From Pseudomonadota bacterium (lineage in GTDB: Bacteria; Pseudomonadota; Alphaproteobacteria; SMXQ01), in contig JACZQV010000011.1 of assembly GCA_022545545.1 (NCBI GenBank), forward strand, positions 1 to 33,080: DNA of 33,080 bases, given 5' to 3'. Positions within the stretch are counted from its first letter, which is position 1; each line of letters begins with the position of its first letter. Made by a program: the position numbers and the translations under genes. The notes beneath the pieces were generated by a model that saw nothing but the letters and a program-made list of their open reading frames with translations, was not told the origin of the DNA and did no database searches. Shown here piece after piece: positions 11,817 to 23,016 of this stretch.

Positions 11817-12538
11817 CGCAAAAACCGAAAGACGCGGCCGCGGCCGGCGAGAAGGGCTTGCGCCAGGATCAGGTCGTCGCCTATCTCAGGCGTCATCCCG
11901 ATTTCCTGACCGAGCATTCGGAATTGCTCGACCATCTCCTTGCGTCCGAGGACCGGCGCGGCGAAGGCGTGGTCGATCTCCAGTCCTTCATGATCGAGAA
12001 GCTTCGCCGCGAGACCACGCGACTCAAGAAGCGGCAAGCCGACCTGCTGGCCACCAGCCGCGCCAACATGACCAGCCAGATGCGGGTACATGCCGCCGCC
12101 CTGGCGCTGCTCGAGGCGCGCTCGTTCGAGAACCTGATCGAGGCGGTGACCACCGATCTCGCCGTGCACATGGACGTCGACGTGGTCGTGCTCTGCGTCG
12201 AATCCTCCGACGAGGCGCCGGTAAAAACGGTGTCCGGCATATACATGATCGAGCCGGGAGAGGTCGACCGTCAACTCGGCGCCGGACGCAACATCGTGCT
12301 CAGCCGCAAGCACCCGGAATTGCCCGAGATTTACGGCGCCGGGGCCGCCCTCGTGCAGTCCGAGGCACTCCTGCGCCTGCGGCCGAGCCCCGACGTGCCG
12401 ACCGGCATGTTGGCGCTTGGCTCGCGCTATGAAGGACGGTTCGATCCCTACCAGGGCACCGAGCTGCTGGGTTTCCTCGGCCGCACGCTCGAGCATTGCA
12501 TCCGGACATGGTTGGGACTCACTTTCAAGGGAGGATGA
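11813..12538 (+). CDS. DUF484 family protein (GAF-like)
   Basis: Member of the DUF484 family, of unknown biochemical role, usually encoded immediately before xerC. 241 aa from a GTG at 11813. The N-terminal helix-turn region carries the family hallmark VVAYLRRHPDFLTEHSELLDHL (residues about 21-42). A Lys/Arg-rich helix follows, and then a GAF-like alpha/beta domain (about 85-235) ending in FDPYQGTELLGFLGRTLEHCIRTWL. No catalytic motif is visible. Its last four bases (ATGA) overlap the xerC start, so the two are translationally coupled. Because the partner is a chromosome-dimer-resolution recombinase, a role in division or DNA segregation is often guessed but is not shown by the sequence. Confidence 0.9.
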   Translation: MTQKPKDAAAAGEKGLRQDQVVAYLRRHPDFLTEHSELLDHLLASEDRRGEGVVDLQSFMIEKLRRETTRLKKRQADLLATSRANMTSQMRVHAAALALLEARSFENLIEAVTTDLAVHMDVDVVVLCVESSDEAPVKTVSGIYMIEPGEVDRQLGAGRNIVLSRKHPELPEIYGAGAALVQSEALLRLRPSPDVPTGMLALGSRYEGRFDPYQGTELLGFLGRTLEHCIRTWLGLTFKGG

Positions 12539-13497
12539 CTCCCGATCTCGACCCGGGGCTTAGCGCCGCCATCACCGACTGGCGGAACTGGCTGGCGGAC
12601 GAGAAGCGGGCCTCGCCTCACACCCTTGCCGCCTATGGGCGCGATCTCGACCAATTCCTGATCTTCCTTTCAGAACATCTCGGCGGCCCGCCGGGCTTGG
12701 CCGATCTCGCCGCCTTGCGGCCCGCCGATTTCCGCAGCTATCTGGCGCGCCGGGCGACGGCGGGGGCCGCGCGCACCTCGACGGCGCGGGCGTTGTCCAC
12801 CCTTCGTGGCTTCTTTCGCCGGTTGGAACGCCTCGATCTCGTTCACAACCCGGCGTTAGAGGGCGTGCGCACGCCGAAGGTGCCGAGATCGGTGCCCAAG
12901 CCGCTGTCGCCGGCGGAAGCGCGCGAGGTCCTTGAAGGCACCGGCGAGCTCGGCGGCGGGCCATGGGTCGCCAAGCGCGACGCGGCGCTTTTCACGCTGC
13001 TTTACGGTTGCGGCTTGCGCATCGGCGAAGCGCTGGCGTTGGACCGCCGCCAGGCGCCCGAGAGTGACTCCATGGTGGTCACCGGCAAGGGCAACAAGCA
13101 ACGCATGGTGCCGGTGCTCAACGTCGTGCGCGAGGGCATCGCATCTTATATCGCCGCCTGCCCCCATCATCTCAGGCCCGACGGTCCGCTGTTCGTCGGC
13201 GTGCGCGGCAAGCGGCTTTCCGCCGGCGTCGTGCAGCAACGGCTGCGCACGCTGCGCCCCCTGTTGGGGCTGCCGGAGACGGCGACGCCGCACGCGCTGC
13301 GCCACAGCTTCGCCACCCACCTCTTGGCCAATGGCGGCGATCTCCGCACCATCCAGGAGCTCCTGGGACACGCCTCGCTCTCGACCACCCAGCGCTACAC
13401 CGCGGTCGATGACGCCAAGCTCATGGAGGTCTACCGGCGGTCCCATCCCCGGGCCCATCCCAGGGCGATGGCCGATAGAAGCGCCGACGAGCGGTGA
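12535..13497 (+). CDS. xerC: Tyrosine recombinase XerC
   Basis: Site-specific recombinase that, with XerD, resolves chromosome dimers at dif. 320 aa from the ATG at 12535, which overlaps the DUF484 stop (ATGA) and has AAGGGAGG just before it. The track's earlier start at 12496 lies inside DUF484 in another frame and is unlikely. The N-terminal SAM-like core-binding domain is about residues 10-105. The catalytic domain has the complete set Arg162 (GCGLRIGEAL), Lys in TGKGNKQR, His253-x-x-Arg256 (HALRHSFATHLL), His279 (LLGHASLSTTQ) and the nucleophile Tyr288 (QRYTAVD). XerC rather than XerD is favoured by the DUF484 partner. This is a housekeeping recombinase: there are no att sites or cargo nearby to suggest an integrase. 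Confidence 0.95.
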   Translation: MTPDLDPGLSAAITDWRNWLADEKRASPHTLAAYGRDLDQFLIFLSEHLGGPPGLADLAALRPADFRSYLARRATAGAARTSTARALSTLRGFFRRLERLDLVHNPALEGVRTPKVPRSVPKPLSPAEAREVLEGTGELGGGPWVAKRDAALFTLLYGCGLRIGEALALDRRQAPESDSMVVTGKGNKQRMVPVLNVVREGIASYIAACPHHLRPDGPLFVGVRGKRLSAGVVQQRLRTLRPLLGLPETATPHALRHSFATHLLANGGDLRTIQELLGHASLSTTQRYTAVDDAKLMEVYRRSHPRAHPRAMADRSADER

Positions 13498-13554
13498 CCG
13501 GCCGAGGCGCGCGAGAGCGGCGCACGCGGCTCTAAACGGCTCTGGCGGACCCAC

Positions 13555-13576
13555 GGCACTGTCCGGCCAGATGGAA
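13555..13576 (+). repeat. Dispersed motif GGCACTGTCCGGCCAGATGG (copy 1)
   Basis: This 22-base stretch between the convergent xerC and lpdA ends shares GGCACT-TCCGGCCAGATGGAA with the copy at 31057-31080 (one internal change, A to G) and CT-TCCGGCCAGATGG with the copy at 21550-21568. All three read the same way on the + strand. It ends two bases before the lpdA stop codon. Confidence 0.6.
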
Positions 13577-13577
13577 A

Positions 13578-15011
13578 CTAAATATGGATGGGGCGGCCGG
13601 CGACGGCGAGGGCCGCCTCCTTGACCGCTTCGCTGACGGTCGGATGGGCGTGGGTGGTGCGCGCGACGTCCTCGGCCGAGGCGCCGAACTCCATCGCCAG
13701 CACCAATTCGGCGATCATGTTGCCGGCATGGGCGCCGATGATGTGGGCACCCAGGATCCTGTCGTCGCCGGCGTCGGCGAGGATCTTGACGAAACCGTCG
13801 GTCTCGGCGTTGACCCGTCCCCGGCTGTTGGCGGTGAAGGGAAACTTGCCGATTTTATAATCGACGCCGTCGGCCTTGAGCTCTTCCTCGGTCTTGCCGA
13901 CGGAAGCGGCCTCGGGCCAGGTGTAGACCACGCCCGGGATGGCGGCGTAGTTCACGTGACCCGACTGGCCGGCGATGATCTCGGCCACCACGACGCCCTC
14001 GTCTTCCGCCTTGTGCGCCAGCATCGGCCCGGCGATGACATCGCCGATGGCGTAAATCCCGTCGACGTTGGTCAGATAACGGGAATCGACCGTGACCCGG
14101 CCGGCGTTGTCGAGCGCGACCCCCGCCTCCTCGAGGCCGAGGCCCTCGGTGACAGGCCGCCTGCCGACGGCGACGAGGACGATGTCGCAGGCGAGGGTCT
14201 CGGCCGCGCCGCCCTCGGCGGGCTCGAGCGCGAGCGATACCCCGTCGGCGGTCCTGTTCGCCGCCGTGACCTTGGTCGAGAGCCTGAACTCCATGCCCTG
14301 CTTGGCGAGGATGCGCCCCATGTGCCTGGCAAGCTCGCCGTCCATGGTGGCAAGGATGGTATCGAGGAACTCGACGACGGTGACCTTGGACCCGAGGCGC
14401 GCCCACACCGAGCCCAGCTCGAGCCCGATATAGCCGCCGCCGATGACCACCAGGTGGCCGGGCACCTCGGCCAGCGACAGGGCGCCGGTGGACGACACGA
14501 TCGCTTGTTCGTCGACCTCTATCCCCGGCAGCGCCACCGTCTCCGAGCCGGTGGCGATCAGGATGTTGGCGGCCTTATAGGTTTCCGTCCCGCCCTTACC
14601 GGCGCCATCGCCACCGGCGCCCTCGGCGGTGACGGTCACCTCGCCGGCCTTGGCGATCCCGGCGGCGCCTCGCAGGTAGGTGACCCTGTTCTTCTTGAAC
14701 AGGAACTCGATCCCCTCGGTGAGGTCGCCGACGACTTTTGTCTTCTGGGCCATCATGGCGTCGAGGTCGAGTGTGGTCTTCTCCACCTTGACACCGTGAT
14801 CGCCAAGCCCGTGGCGCGCCTTGTCGTAGAGCTCGGACGAATGGAGCAGCGCCTTCGACGGTATGCAGCCGACGTTGAGACAGGTACCGCCAAGGGAGCC
14901 GCGCTTTTCGACGCAGGCGACGTTCAACCCCAACTGGGCGGCGCGGATGGCGGCGACATAGCCGCCGGGCCCGGCGCCGATGACGATGAGATCGAAGCTC
15001 TTGTCACTCAT
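13578..15011 (-). CDS. lpdA: Dihydrolipoamide dehydrogenase (E3)
   Basis: FAD enzyme that reoxidises the lipoyl groups of the 2-oxoglutarate dehydrogenase complex (and possibly others), passing electrons to NAD+. 477 aa. The FAD-binding motif is IVIGAGPGGYVAAIRAAQLG near the N-terminus. The redox-active disulfide is Cys44/Cys49 in GGTCLNVGCIPSK. The NAD-binding motif is VVIGGGYIGLELGSVWARLG. The catalytic His/Glu pair is in HAHPTVSEAVKEAAL near the C-terminus. GGAG lies eight bases before the ATG. It follows odhB by 69 bp and is the last gene of the suc operon, which argues that it serves 2-oxoglutarate dehydrogenase first. The C-terminus GRPIHI is typical. Confidence 0.98.
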   Translation of the reverse strand: MSDKSFDLIVIGAGPGGYVAAIRAAQLGLNVACVEKRGSLGGTCLNVGCIPSKALLHSSELYDKARHGLGDHGVKVEKTTLDLDAMMAQKTKVVGDLTEGIEFLFKKNRVTYLRGAAGIAKAGEVTVTAEGAGGDGAGKGGTETYKAANILIATGSETVALPGIEVDEQAIVSSTGALSLAEVPGHLVVIGGGYIGLELGSVWARLGSKVTVVEFLDTILATMDGELARHMGRILAKQGMEFRLSTKVTAANRTADGVSLALEPAEGGAAETLACDIVLVAVGRRPVTEGLGLEEAGVALDNAGRVTVDSRYLTNVDGIYAIGDVIAGPMLAHKAEDEGVVVAEIIAGQSGHVNYAAIPGVVYTWPEAASVGKTEEELKADGVDYKIGKFPFTANSRGRVNAETDGFVKILADAGDDRILGAHIIGAHAGNMIAELVLAMEFGASAEDVARTTHAHPTVSEAVKEAALAVAGRPIHI

Positions 15012-15080
15012 GGTCGGTCTCCGTCGGAAGGCTCAGGCCGCCAGGGAGATTAGGGGGGCGCCCGACGCCATCCGCCCCGG

Positions 15081-16448
15081 TCAGATGTCCAGCAGGATGC
15101 GTTGCGGCTCCTCGATGCACTCCTTGACGCGCACCAGGAAGGTGACCGCCCCGCGCCCGTCGACGAGGCGGTGATCGTAACTGAGCGCCAGATACATCTG
15201 CGGGCGGATTTCGATACTGTCCCCCACCACCACGGGGCGGGGCTGGATCTTGTGCATCCCTAATATGCCCGACTGGGGCGGGTTGAGGATCGGGGTCGAG
15301 AGCAAAGAGCCATAAACACCGCCGTTGGAGATGGTGAAGGTGCCGCCGGTGAGGTCATCCATGGTGAGCTGCCCGTCCTTGGCCTTGGCCCCGAGCCGGG
15401 CGATGGTCTGCTCGATCTCGGCGAAGCTCATGGCGTCGGCGTCCCGGATGACCGGCACCACCAGCCCCTGTTCGGTGCCGACGGCGACGCCGATGTCGTA
15501 ATGATTCTTGTAGACGATGTCGGCGCCGTCGATCTCGGCGTTGACCTCGGGAATCTCTCTCAGCGCGACGATGCAGGCCTTGACGAAGAACGACATGAAG
15601 CCGAGCCTGACCCCGTGCTTCTTCTCGAAGCTATCGCGGTGATCTTTGCGCGCGGCGATCACCGCCGACATGTCCACCTCGTTGAAGGTGGTGAGCATGG
15701 CGGCGGTGTTCTGGGCCTCCTTGAGCCGTTCGGCGATGCGCCGGCGCAGGCGCGACATCTTGACCCGCTCCTCGCGCGCCCGGGGGCCACCGGCGGCGGG
15801 GGGGGCGGCGCTTGGGGCCGGCGTCGGAGGCGCCGGCGCGGTAGCTGGAGCCTCGCCGTCAACCGGCCGGGCGACCGCACCGCCGGATTCGCGGCCGGAT
15901 TCGAGGCCGGATTCAAGGAAAGCCAGCACGTCGCCCTTGGTCAGCCGGCCGGCCTTGCCGGTCGCCGGGATGGTCGAAGGATCGAGGCGGTTATCGTCGA
16001 TGAGCTTGCGCACCGCCGGCGAAAGCGCCAGGGCGGTATCGCCCGGCGGTGGCGCCTCGGCGGGTCGAGGCGCGGCTTCGGCCACGGGAGCGGGTGGGTC
16101 CGGCTCAGGCGCCGGCGCGGCCTCGGCGGGAGAACCGGCGGGTTCAGCGGCGGGCCCGACGGGCGGTGGGTCCTCGGCGGCGGCTTGCGGCTTCGCCTGG
16201 GCCGCGCCGTCGCCCTCCGAGATGCGCCCGAGAACGGCGCCGATCTCGACCTCGGCGCCGTCCTTGGCGACGATCTCGCTCAACACCCCCGCGGTCTGGG
16301 CGTTGATTTCCACCGAAACCTTGTCGGTTTCGAGCTCGACCAGGGGTTCATCGACTTCGACGGCATCCCCCTCCGCCTTCAGCCATTTGGCCACGGTCGC
16401 TTCGGTGATCGATTCGCCCAGCGCGGGAACGACAATTTCCACAGTCAT
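15081..16448 (-). CDS. odhB: 2-oxoglutarate dehydrogenase E2, dihydrolipoyl succinyltransferase
   Basis: Transfers the succinyl group from the E1-bound intermediate to CoA through a lipoyl arm, forming the core of the 2-oxoglutarate dehydrogenase complex. 455 aa. The single lipoyl domain spans about 1-76 with the lipoylated Lys43 (ETDKVSVE). A Pro/Ala/Glu linker follows. The E3-binding domain is at about 143-180 ([38 protein letters not shown]), then a second Ala/Pro linker. The catalytic domain starts near [35 protein letters not shown] and ends with the active-site motif His426-RLV-Asp430-G. It starts 51 bp after sucA, with lpdA downstream. A repeated [10 protein letters not shown] segment in the linker is low complexity. 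The symbol sucB is also used. Confidence 0.97.
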   Translation of the reverse strand: MTVEIVVPALGESITEATVAKWLKAEGDAVEVDEPLVELETDKVSVEINAQTAGVLSEIVAKDGAEVEIGAVLGRISEGDGAAQAKPQAAAEDPPPVGPAAEPAGSPAEAAPAPEPDPPAPVAEAAPRPAEAPPPGDTALALSPAVRKLIDDNRLDPSTIPATGKAGRLTKGDVLAFLESGLESGRESGGAVARPVDGEAPATAPAPPTPAPSAAPPAAGGPRAREERVKMSRLRRRIAERLKEAQNTAAMLTTFNEVDMSAVIAARKDHRDSFEKKHGVRLGFMSFFVKACIVALREIPEVNAEIDGADIVYKNHYDIGVAVGTEQGLVVPVIRDADAMSFAEIEQTIARLGAKAKDGQLTMDDLTGGTFTISNGGVYGSLLSTPILNPPQSGILGMHKIQPRPVVVGDSIEIRPQMYLALSYDHRLVDGRGAVTFLVRVKECIEEPQRILLDI

Positions 16449-16499
16449 CTTGGCTTCACATATCCTTCAAAGGCTCTAGGGCCAGGTGGTGCTCTTGCG

Positions 16500-19394
16500 T
16501 CACGCCAACTTGAGCGCGGCTTCGATGATCTCGGCCTGTTCGCGGTTATGGTCCCTCAAAAGTCCGGTCGCCGGCGACGCCGCTTCGGCGCGGCCGACAT
16601 ATCGCGCCCGCCCGTGCTCGGCGCCGATCTCGCCAAGCACCTCTTCGATCCTGGGTTCGACGAAGCTCCAGGCCCCCATGTTTTTCGGTTCTTCCTGGCA
16701 CCACACCATTTCGGCCTGGGGGAACCGGCCGAGCTCCTCCATGAGGGCCTTGCGGGGGAACGGATAAAGCTGCTCGAGCCTCAAGAAGTAGATGTCGTTC
16801 ACACCGGCCTCGGCGCGGCCCTGGAAAAGGTCGTAGTAGACCTTGCCGGTGCACAGCACCACCCGTTTTATGCCGATGTCGGAACAAAGCTCGCCGCTGA
16901 GTTGGGCGTCGTCCCACAGGGCGCGGTGAAACGACGATCCCGACCCCATCTCGGAGAGCTTCGAGACGCAGAGCTTGTGTCGCAACAGCGACTTCGGCGT
17001 CATGACGATGAGAGGCTTGCGGAACTTGCGGCGCATCTGACGGCGCAGGACATGGAAATAGTTGGCCGGCGTCGTGCAATTGACCACCTGCATGTTGTCC
17101 TCGCCGCAGAGCTGCAGGTAACGCTCGACCCGGCCCGAGGAGTGCTCCGGCCCCTGTCCCTCGAAGCCGTGGGGCAGAAGCATCACCAGCCCGCTCATGC
17201 GCAGCCACTTGGACTCGCCCGAGGCGATGAACTGGTCGATGATGACCTGGGCGCCATTGGCGAAATCGCCGAACTGCGCCTCCCACAACACCAACACGTT
17301 GGGTTCGGCGGTGGAATAGCCGTATTCGAAGCCGAGCACGGAGGCCTCGGACAGGGGACTGTCGATGATATCGAAGGGCGCCTGGTCCCGGCGCAGGTGA
17401 TTGAGCGGGACGAAGCGCTCCTCCGTCTCCTGGTCGACGAGCACGGCATGGCGTTGTGAAAAAGTGCCGCGGGCCGAATCCTGGCCGCTGAAGCGCACCC
17501 GGGTGCCCTCCACCAGCAGCGTCCCGAAGGCCAGCGCCTCGGCCGTCGCCCAGTCGAAGCCCTCGCCGGTCTCGAACATCCGGCGCTTGGCGTCCAACAA
17601 ACGCCCGATACGGGAGTGGATGTTCAGGTTCTCGGGCCGCTGCGACAGAACCCTCCCGATCTCGATGAGCACCTCTTCATCGACCACGGTTTCGCCGCGC
17701 CGGACATCGCCCGAGGCGACCTCGAAGCCGGTCCACGCGCCCTCGAGCCAGTCGGCCTTGTTGGGCTTGTAGGACTTGGAAGCTTCGAACTCCTGTTCGA
17801 GGCGGCGGCGGAAATCATTGCGGATCTCTTCCGCCTCGTCCTCGCCGAGCACCCCTTCGGCGGCGAGTCTCCGGGCGTAGATTTCGCGCGTCGTCGGGTG
17901 GTCCTTGATCTTGCGGTACATCAGGGGCTGGGTGAAGGACGGCTCGTCGCCCTCGTTATGGCCGAAGCGGCGGTAGCAGAACATGTCGATGACGACATCC
18001 TTGCGGAAAAGCTGCCGGTATTCGATGGCGGTGCGGGCGACGTGGACCACCGCCTCCGGGTCGTCGCCGTTGACGTGGAAGATCGGCGCCTGGACCATCT
18101 TGGCGACATCCGAGGGATAGGGCGAGGAGCGCGAATAGTTGGGCGAGGTGGTGAAGCCGATCTGGTTGTTGACGATCAGGTGCACGGTGCCGCCGGTGCG
18201 ATAACCGCGCAGGCCCGAGAAATCGAAGGTCTCCGCCACCAGCCCCTGGCCGGCGAAGGCGGCGTCGCCATGCATCAGGATGGCGAGAACCTTGATGCGC
18301 TCGGAATCGTCGCGCTGGGCCTGCTTGGCCCGGACCTTGCCGACGACCACCGGGTTGACCGCCTCGAGGTGCGATGGATTGGGGTTGAGAGAGAGGTGAA
18401 GCGTCGCGCCCTCGAACTCGCGGTCGGCCGAGGTGCCGAGATGGTATTTGACGTCGCCCGAACCCTGGACGTCCTCGGGGTTCGCCGGGTTCCCCTGGAA
18501 CTCGGAAAAAATGGCGGCATAGGGCTTGTGCATGATGTTGGCGAGCACGTTCAACCGGCCGCGGTGCGGCATGCCGAGCACGATCTCCTCGGCGCCGAGC
18601 CGGCGCGCGCTATGGATGATCTCCTCGAGCGCGGTGATGGTGGTCTCGGCCCCGTCGAGGCCGAACCGCTTGGTGCCGGTATGCTTGACCTGCAGGAACT
18701 GCTCGAAGCCCTCGGCTTCAACGAGGTCCCTGTAGATCATCTTCTTTTCGTCGCTGCTGAATTCGGGCGCGTTGCGGGTGCTTTCCACCCGCTCCTGGAT
18801 CCAGGCCTTCTCGTCGGGTTCCTGGATATGCATGAATTCGACCCCGACCTTGGCGCAATAGGTCTGTTTCACCACCTTGAGGATCTGTCTCAGCGTCGCC
18901 GTTTCCAGCCCGAGGACGTAATTGATGAAGATCTCGCGGTCGTAGTCGGCCTCGGTGAAGCCATAGGTCGCCGGCTCCAACTCGGGATGGGGCGGGCGCT
19001 CCTCGAGCCCGAGCGGGTCGAGATCGGCGAGCAAATGGCCGCGCACCCGGTAGGCGCGGATCAGCATCAGGGCGCGGAGCGAATCGAGGGTGGCGGCGCG
19101 AATCTCCTCGTTACCGGCGCCGGCAAGCGTACCCGCCACGGGCGGCGGCGTTCCATCGGCGAAGGGCTCGACCCCGTTCTCGCCGTTGGTGATCACGCGC
19201 GTCCCCTTGGGCGACCAGCTCGCGCCGCGCAACTCCTTCAGCACTTCGCCGGCATCCTCGTTCAAACCGGCGAAGAAGCGGGCCCAGTCGGGATCGACCG
19301 AATTGGGATCGGCGAGATAGCGCTGGTAAAGTTCCTCGATGAAGGCGCTGTTGGCGCCGAAAAGGAAGGAGTTCTGTTTGATCTCTATCGCCAT
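16500..19394 (-). CDS. sucA: 2-oxoglutarate dehydrogenase E1 (thiamine diphosphate-dependent)
   Basis: Decarboxylates 2-oxoglutarate and passes the succinyl unit to the E2 lipoyl group; the committed TCA step. 964 aa, full length. The N-terminus has the family motif GANSAFIEELYQRYLADPNSVDPDWARFF. The thiamine-diphosphate region shows GDAAFAGQGLVAETF and HLIVNNQIGFTTSP. The FGHNEGDEPSFTQPLMY motif and the transketolase-like C-terminal half (LMLLPHGFEGQGPEHSS, VVNCTTPANYFHVLRRQ) are complete. The ATG has AGGAG eight bases upstream. It lies 53 bp downstream of sucD and 51 bp upstream of odhB, giving the order sucC-sucD-sucA-odhB-lpdA. Nothing is missing. Confidence 0.98.
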   Translation of the reverse strand: MAIEIKQNSFLFGANSAFIEELYQRYLADPNSVDPDWARFFAGLNEDAGEVLKELRGASWSPKGTRVITNGENGVEPFADGTPPPVAGTLAGAGNEEIRAATLDSLRALMLIRAYRVRGHLLADLDPLGLEERPPHPELEPATYGFTEADYDREIFINYVLGLETATLRQILKVVKQTYCAKVGVEFMHIQEPDEKAWIQERVESTRNAPEFSSDEKKMIYRDLVEAEGFEQFLQVKHTGTKRFGLDGAETTITALEEIIHSARRLGAEEIVLGMPHRGRLNVLANIMHKPYAAIFSEFQGNPANPEDVQGSGDVKYHLGTSADREFEGATLHLSLNPNPSHLEAVNPVVVGKVRAKQAQRDDSERIKVLAILMHGDAAFAGQGLVAETFDFSGLRGYRTGGTVHLIVNNQIGFTTSPNYSRSSPYPSDVAKMVQAPIFHVNGDDPEAVVHVARTAIEYRQLFRKDVVIDMFCYRRFGHNEGDEPSFTQPLMYRKIKDHPTTREIYARRLAAEGVLGEDEAEEIRNDFRRRLEQEFEASKSYKPNKADWLEGAWTGFEVASGDVRRGETVVDEEVLIEIGRVLSQRPENLNIHSRIGRLLDAKRRMFETGEGFDWATAEALAFGTLLVEGTRVRFSGQDSARGTFSQRHAVLVDQETEERFVPLNHLRRDQAPFDIIDSPLSEASVLGFEYGYSTAEPNVLVLWEAQFGDFANGAQVIIDQFIASGESKWLRMSGLVMLLPHGFEGQGPEHSSGRVERYLQLCGEDNMQVVNCTTPANYFHVLRRQMRRKFRKPLIVMTPKSLLRHKLCVSKLSEMGSGSSFHRALWDDAQLSGELCSDIGIKRVVLCTGKVYYDLFQGRAEAGVNDIYFLRLEQLYPFPRKALMEELGRFPQAEMVWCQEEPKNMGAWSFVEPRIEEVLGEIGAEHGRARYVGRAEAASPATGLLRDHNREQAEIIEAALKLA

Positions 19395-19447
19395 TTGCGC
19401 GCTCCTAGAGCACTATTCGTCCGTCCCGCGAGCCCTGGGGTTCAAAT

Positions 19448-20328
19448 CTAGCCGCCGTCCCGCATCACGCCGAGCATGGTGGTGCCGAGCGCCGCGGGTG
19501 AATCGGAAACGACGATCCCGGCGCTTCTGAGCGCCTCGATCTTGTCGCCGGCGCCTCCCTTGCCGCCGGAAATGATGGCCCCGGCATGGCCCATGCGCCG
19601 GCCCGGCGGGGCGGTGAGGCCGGCGATGAACCCGACCACCGGTTTTTTGTTATTTGCCGATTTCACGAAGTCCGCGACATCCTCCTCGGCGGTGCCCCCG
19701 ATCTCGCCGATCATGATCACCGCCTCGGTCTCCGGATCGCCGAAAAAGAACTCCATGCAATCGACGAAATTGGTGCCGTTGATGGGATCGCCGCCGATGC
19801 CGACACAACTCGACTGGCCCAGTCCCGCCGCCGTGGTCTGGGCCACCGCCTCATAGGTAAGCGTGCCGGAGCGTGAAACAATGCCGATCTTGCCGCGGGC
19901 GTGGATATGGCCCGGCATGATGCCGATCTTGCACTCGCCGGGGGTGATCACGCCGGGACAGTTGGGGCCGACAAGACGCGTCTTCGAACCCTCGAGCGCG
20001 CGCTTGACGCGCAGCATGTCGAGCACGGGGATGCCCTCGGTGATGCACACCACCAGGGGGACCTCGGCGTCGATCGCCTCCAATATGGCGTCGCCGGCAA
20101 AGGGCGGCGGCACGTAGATGGCGGAAGCGTTGGCGCCGGTTTCGGCGATGGCCTCGGCGACGGTGTCGAACACCGGAAGGCCGAGATGGGTCGTGCCCCC
20201 CTTGCCCGGGGTGACGCCGCCGACCATGCGGGTGCCGTATTCGATGGCCTGCTCGGAGTGGAAGGTGCCCTGGGAGCCGGTGAAGCCCTGGCAGATCACC
20301 TTGGTCCCGCCGTTCACCAGGATCGACA

Positions 20329-20329
<1 letters not shown>
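19448..20329 (-). CDS. sucD: Succinyl-CoA synthetase alpha subunit
   Basis: With SucC, converts succinyl-CoA, ADP (or GDP) and phosphate into succinate, CoA and a nucleoside triphosphate. 293 aa. The N-terminal CoA-binding Rossmann domain shows [16 protein letters not shown] and [10 protein letters not shown]. The phosphohistidine loop is [14 protein letters not shown], with the active His at about residue 248. The segment [20 protein letters not shown] is also characteristic. Its ATG overlaps the sucC stop as TGATG, so translation of the two subunits is probably coupled for 1:1 production. It is followed by sucA after 53 bp. Confidence 0.98.
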
Positions 20330-21498
<1,169 letters not shown>

Positions 21499-21549
21499 CT
21501 TCGCTTACTCGCGTGTCCGGCGGATGGGATGCCTGTTGAACGCACTAGA

Positions 21550-21568
21550 GTACTATCCGGCCAGATGG
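21550..21568 (+). repeat. Dispersed motif GTACTATCCGGCCAGATGG (copy 2)
   Basis: Second copy of the short repeat, in the mdh-sucC gap, 52-70 bases upstream of the sucC start. It is preceded by CTAGA, and shares ACTATCCGGCCAGATGG exactly with the copy near 31.06 kb. The downstream hairpin seen at 31078-31118 is absent here. Confidence 0.6.
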
Positions 21569-21719
21569 GGATCGCCAGTGATACCATGTAGGTTGCGGTG
21601 CCGCATTTACATCGCCTAAGGCTTAAGCAAGGGTAAACGGCCGCGGCAATCCCGGGTGCGGGCGCCCCCACCGGCGCCGGGAACGCCGCCGGCATTCACG
21701 CAAAACCGATCCGCGAGTC

Positions 21720-22871
<1,152 letters not shown>

Positions 22872-23016
22872 TAACAGGGTAGGGGGCGGGAACGCGAACG
22901 TGACCAGCCGCGGTGACCCGCGCGGTAACTAGCCTGAATTGCGCCCGAGGGCAAGGGGAAGCCGCCGCACGATGTGCGAATGGGACGCGGCCGGGGGTTG
23001 GCGCCACGCCGGGGGC

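Noticed and set aside
12535-13497. XerC as a mobile-element integrase
   Set aside because: It has a DUF484 partner overlapping by ATGA and housekeeping neighbours, with no att repeats or cargo genes.
13514-13533. AGAGC...GCTCT inverted repeat after xerC
   Set aside because: A 5-bp stem with a 10-nt loop in GC-rich DNA is expected by chance and lacks a T-run.
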